Source: JAIYDJ01 sp031400505 (lineage in GTDB: Bacteria > Pseudomonadota > Alphaproteobacteria > Rhodobacterales > Rhodobacteraceae). From it: 6,056 nucleotides of DNA. The notes under the pieces are model-generated. The model saw only the letters and a program-made list of their open reading frames with translations, did no database searches and was not told the DNA's origin. A program made the translations under genes and the position numbers. Position 1 is the stretch's first letter, and each line of letters starts with the position of its first letter. The DNA lies in contig JANNPZ010000055.1 of NCBI GenBank assembly GCA_031400505.1, forward strand, positions 1-6,056. Direction: 5' to 3'. Below, piece after piece: positions 4,698 through 6,056 of this stretch.

Positions 4698-6056
4698 ATG
4701 TGTGCAAAGAAGACAGGAAGCCTTGAAGGCCTCGCGGTTGTCGGCATCGACATGGGCAAGGACACGTTTCATCTGGTCGGGTTCGACCGGGCAGGTCAAT
4801 TGGTCATGCGGAAGCAGATCAAGCGGTTGGCACTGAATGCCACGTTTGAGCAACTCCCGCGTTGTATCGTCGGGATGGAGGCCTGCCTCAGTGCCCATTT
4901 TGTCAGCCGAACGCTGCGGGGCATGGGGTTCGCGCCGCGGATCATTCCGGCGATTTACGTGAAGCCGTTCAACAAGGGGCAGAAGAATGACTACAACGAT
5001 GCCGAAGCCATCGCCGAAGCGTCCCTCCGTCCAAACCTGCGGACCGTTTCCGAGAAGGATCAGGACCAGCTCGATCTGCAGGCCCTGCATCGCGTCCGGG
5101 CGCGGCTGGTGTCGCGTCGTACGGCGACCATCAACCAGATCCGCGCCTTCCTGATCGAACAGGGGATCACGGTCCGCGCTGGCTTGCGGGCGCTGAAGAA
5201 CTCCTTCGAGACGATCCTCGAACAGCGCCGCGACGAGATATCGCCCCGGATGCGCGGCATCCTGATCGGGCTCTATGGCGACTGGCTTTGGCTGGACCGC
5301 CGCATCGAAGACGTCTCCGAGGAGATCGCAGAGATCAGCCGGACCGAAGAGAACTGCGCCAACATCATGACCATCCCCGGCATCGGCCCGATGATCTCGA
5401 CAGCGATGGTCGCCGCCGTCGGGAAAGGCGAGGCCTTCGACCGTGGCCGGGACTTCGCAGCCTGGGTCGGTCTCGTTCCACGCCAGTTCAGCACCGGTGG
5501 GCGCACGATCCTCGGGCGGATCACCAAGCGCGGCAGCGGATATCTGCGGATGCTTTTTGTTCAGGCGGCGAAGGTCATCATGATGCGCCCACACCGGTGG
5601 TCCGCCTTCAGCTTCGGTCCCTGGTTGACCGCGGCGGTAGCCCGCATGCCGCGCAACAAGGCTGCCGTTGCGCTGGCCAATAAGCTCGCCCGGACCGCCT
5701 GGAGCCTTTTGCGCCATGGCACCCGGTTCGACGCCTCAAGAGATATAGCCTTGGAAGTCATCCGACGACTTCCAAGGCTATCACGGAGTTCGCGAGAGAG
5801 AGGACAGCATGGAACGGAGACAATACGCCCCCAGAGTCTGACGGCCCTTAAGGTCATCATCGACCTTGCCGCTAATGAGACCAAAGGCGCGTGCGTAACC
5901 CCATCAAGGCCACGACCCGCGTGTCGAGCAACAGGCCGGATACATATGAGCGATTTCCGAAGTCGTGCCAAACTCTCAATTGCGAACAGCAGCCGACACA
6001 TACATTGGGCCGAACACGTCGTTGCATTCGCAACGGTCGGAAAGCGGACAGATCCG
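4698..6056 (+). CDS. IS110-family (IS1111-type) transposase, no stop codon in window
   Basis: RNA-guided DEDD/serine recombinase that moves the surrounding element. ATG 4698 follows AGGAG (4685-4689) by eight bases. The N-terminal RuvC-like DEDD domain shows D18 (VVGIDMGKDTFH), E61 (VGMEAC), and D98 and D101 (KNDYNDAEAIAEA). A helical middle with LQALHRVRARLVSRRT follows. The C-terminal Transposase_20 domain begins with IMTIPGIGPMISTA (about 223-236). It includes AAWVGLVPRQFSTGGRT, where S265 is the likely catalytic serine, then GRITKRGSGYLR. Family similarity ends near residue 346 (about 5735, after LLRHGTRFD), a normal length. No TAA, TAG or TGA follows in this frame: it runs through a hairpin at 5745-5781, the right inverted repeat and the flank to the window edge, 453 codons so far. 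A TAG at 5746-5748 lies in the +1 frame, so a one-base indel near the C-terminus could explain the loss. The core enzyme looks intact; the tail after about 346 is unlikely to be native protein. Confidence 0.88.
   Translation, partial: MCAKKTGSLEGLAVVGIDMGKDTFHLVGFDRAGQLVMRKQIKRLALNATFEQLPRCIVGMEACLSAHFVSRTLRGMGFAPRIIPAIYVKPFNKGQKNDYNDAEAIAEASLRPNLRTVSEKDQDQLDLQALHRVRARLVSRRTATINQIRAFLIEQGITVRAGLRALKNSFETILEQRRDEISPRMRGILIGLYGDWLWLDRRIEDVSEEIAEISRTEENCANIMTIPGIGPMISTAMVAAVGKGEAFDRGRDFAAWVGLVPRQFSTGGRTILGRITKRGSGYLRMLFVQAAKVIMMRPHRWSAFSFGPWLTAAVARMPRNKAAVALANKLARTAWSLLRHGTRFDASRDIALEVIRRLPRLSRSSRERGQHGTETIRPQSLTALKVIIDLAANETKGACVTPSRPRPACRATGRIHMSDFRSRAKLSIANSSRHIHWAEHVVAFATVGKRTDP
5745..5781 (+). 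ncRNA. Perfect 15-bp hairpin in IS right end, candidate guide-RNA element
   Basis: ATAGCCTTGGAAGTC (5745-5759) pairs exactly with GACTTCCAAGGCTAT (5767-5781) across a 7-nt loop ATCCGAC. No T-run follows, so it is not a standard intrinsic terminator. It starts about 10 bp after the expected transposase C-terminus. IS1111-type elements encode their bridge RNA/seekRNA in the right end, downstream of the transposase, so this may be part of that RNA. Alternatives are an mRNA-stabilising stem or a recombined palindrome. The stem is certain from the sequence; the RNA role is inference. Confidence 0.4.
5850..5867 (+). repeat. Second short hairpin in IS right end
   Basis: AAGGTC (5850-5855) pairs with GACCTT (5862-5867) around a 6-nt loop ATCATC. 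Alone it is short enough to be chance. It matters because it lies between the large hairpin and the right inverted repeat, where a second stem-loop of an IS1111 guide RNA could sit. Confidence 0.3.
5988..6001 (-). repeat. IS1111-type right subterminal inverted repeat
   Basis: AGCAGCCGACACAT on the plus strand, the exact reverse complement of the left repeat at 4626-4639. The transposase frame reads straight through it. Confidence 0.85.
6002..6056. other. Right flank of the IS1111-type element
   Basis: These 55 bp lie outside the right inverted repeat. They contain a small inverted repeat CGTTGCATTCGCAACG (6021-6036; stems CGTTGC/GCAACG around ATTC). On the minus strand they read GTCCGCTTTCCG, similar in style to the DNA left of the element. 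No gene is identifiable here; the transposase frame simply continues across it. Confidence 0.4.

Larger units (their letters stand above)
4626..6001 (+). mobile_element. IS110-family insertion sequence, IS1111 type
   Basis: The limits are set by a perfect 14-bp inverted repeat, ATGTGTCGGCTGCT at 4626-4639 and its complement at 5988-6001, about 1.38 kb apart, a usual size for the group. In IS1111-type elements these repeats are subterminal, so the true ends should lie a few bases outside (roughly 4619 and 6004). The layout fits the type: a short left end (58 bp from repeat to start codon) too small for a left-end guide RNA, one transposase gene, and a long right end after the expected transposase C-terminus. 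No obvious target duplication is seen, as expected for this family. It appears intact apart from the missing transposase stop codon. Confidence 0.85.

Noticed and set aside
4683..5717. Minus-strand open frame of 344 codons
   Set aside because: It lies antisense to the IS110-family transposase, whose DEDD and Transposase_20 motifs are unmistakable on the plus strand; it shows no family motif.
5745..5781. Intrinsic terminator for the transposase gene
   Set aside because: The stem is strong but is followed by ATCACGG-type sequence, not a T-run.

Overview
The window looks like an accessory stretch of an alphaproteobacterial genome, most likely Rhodobacterales. This rests on high-GC coding sequence, the styles of the encoded proteins, and two insertion-sequence families common in that group. 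It is inference from protein recognition, not a database result.

Layout. Positions 1-162 hold the 5' end of an unrecognised leftward gene with a strong ribosome binding site. A divergent intergenic region (163-346) separates it from a rightward gene (347-1797). That gene encodes an OmpR/CadC-type winged-helix domain followed by a TolB-like 'VLPFENLS' segment and TPR-like helical repeats. It is broken by a one-base frameshift near 560-565, inside the DNA-binding domain. After a 284-bp gap with no gene comes a leftward, convergent gene (3875-2082) for a membrane adenylate cyclase: TM, Cache-like periplasmic sensor, TM, HAMP, class III cyclase domain. All the catalytic residues I could look for are present. 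Just upstream of the cyclase lies a decayed 3' fragment of an IS6-family transposase (about 4390-4047, minus). It is frameshifted and its last part is, by accident, in frame with the cyclase, giving a 725-codon chimeric ORF.

The right third (about 4626-6001) is an IS110-family element of the IS1111 type. It has perfect 14-bp subterminal inverted repeats, a short left end, a DEDD/Ser transposase reading rightward from 4698, and a long right end with a perfect 15-bp hairpin. The transposase frame has no stop codon anywhere up to the window edge. It reads through the expected C-terminus, the hairpin region, the right inverted repeat and into flanking DNA. In IS1111-type elements the guide RNA (bridge RNA/seekRNA) is encoded downstream of the transposase, so 5745-5985 is the best candidate for a structured RNA here.

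How it fits together. A transcription factor-TPR gene next to a sensor adenylate cyclase suggests a signalling neighbourhood, but the two are convergent and no direct functional link is shown. The locus has been hit at least twice by insertion sequences. I did not find a wholly new system. The most worthwhile items are the IS1111 right-end RNA candidate, the missing transposase stop, and the IS6-cyclase junction.
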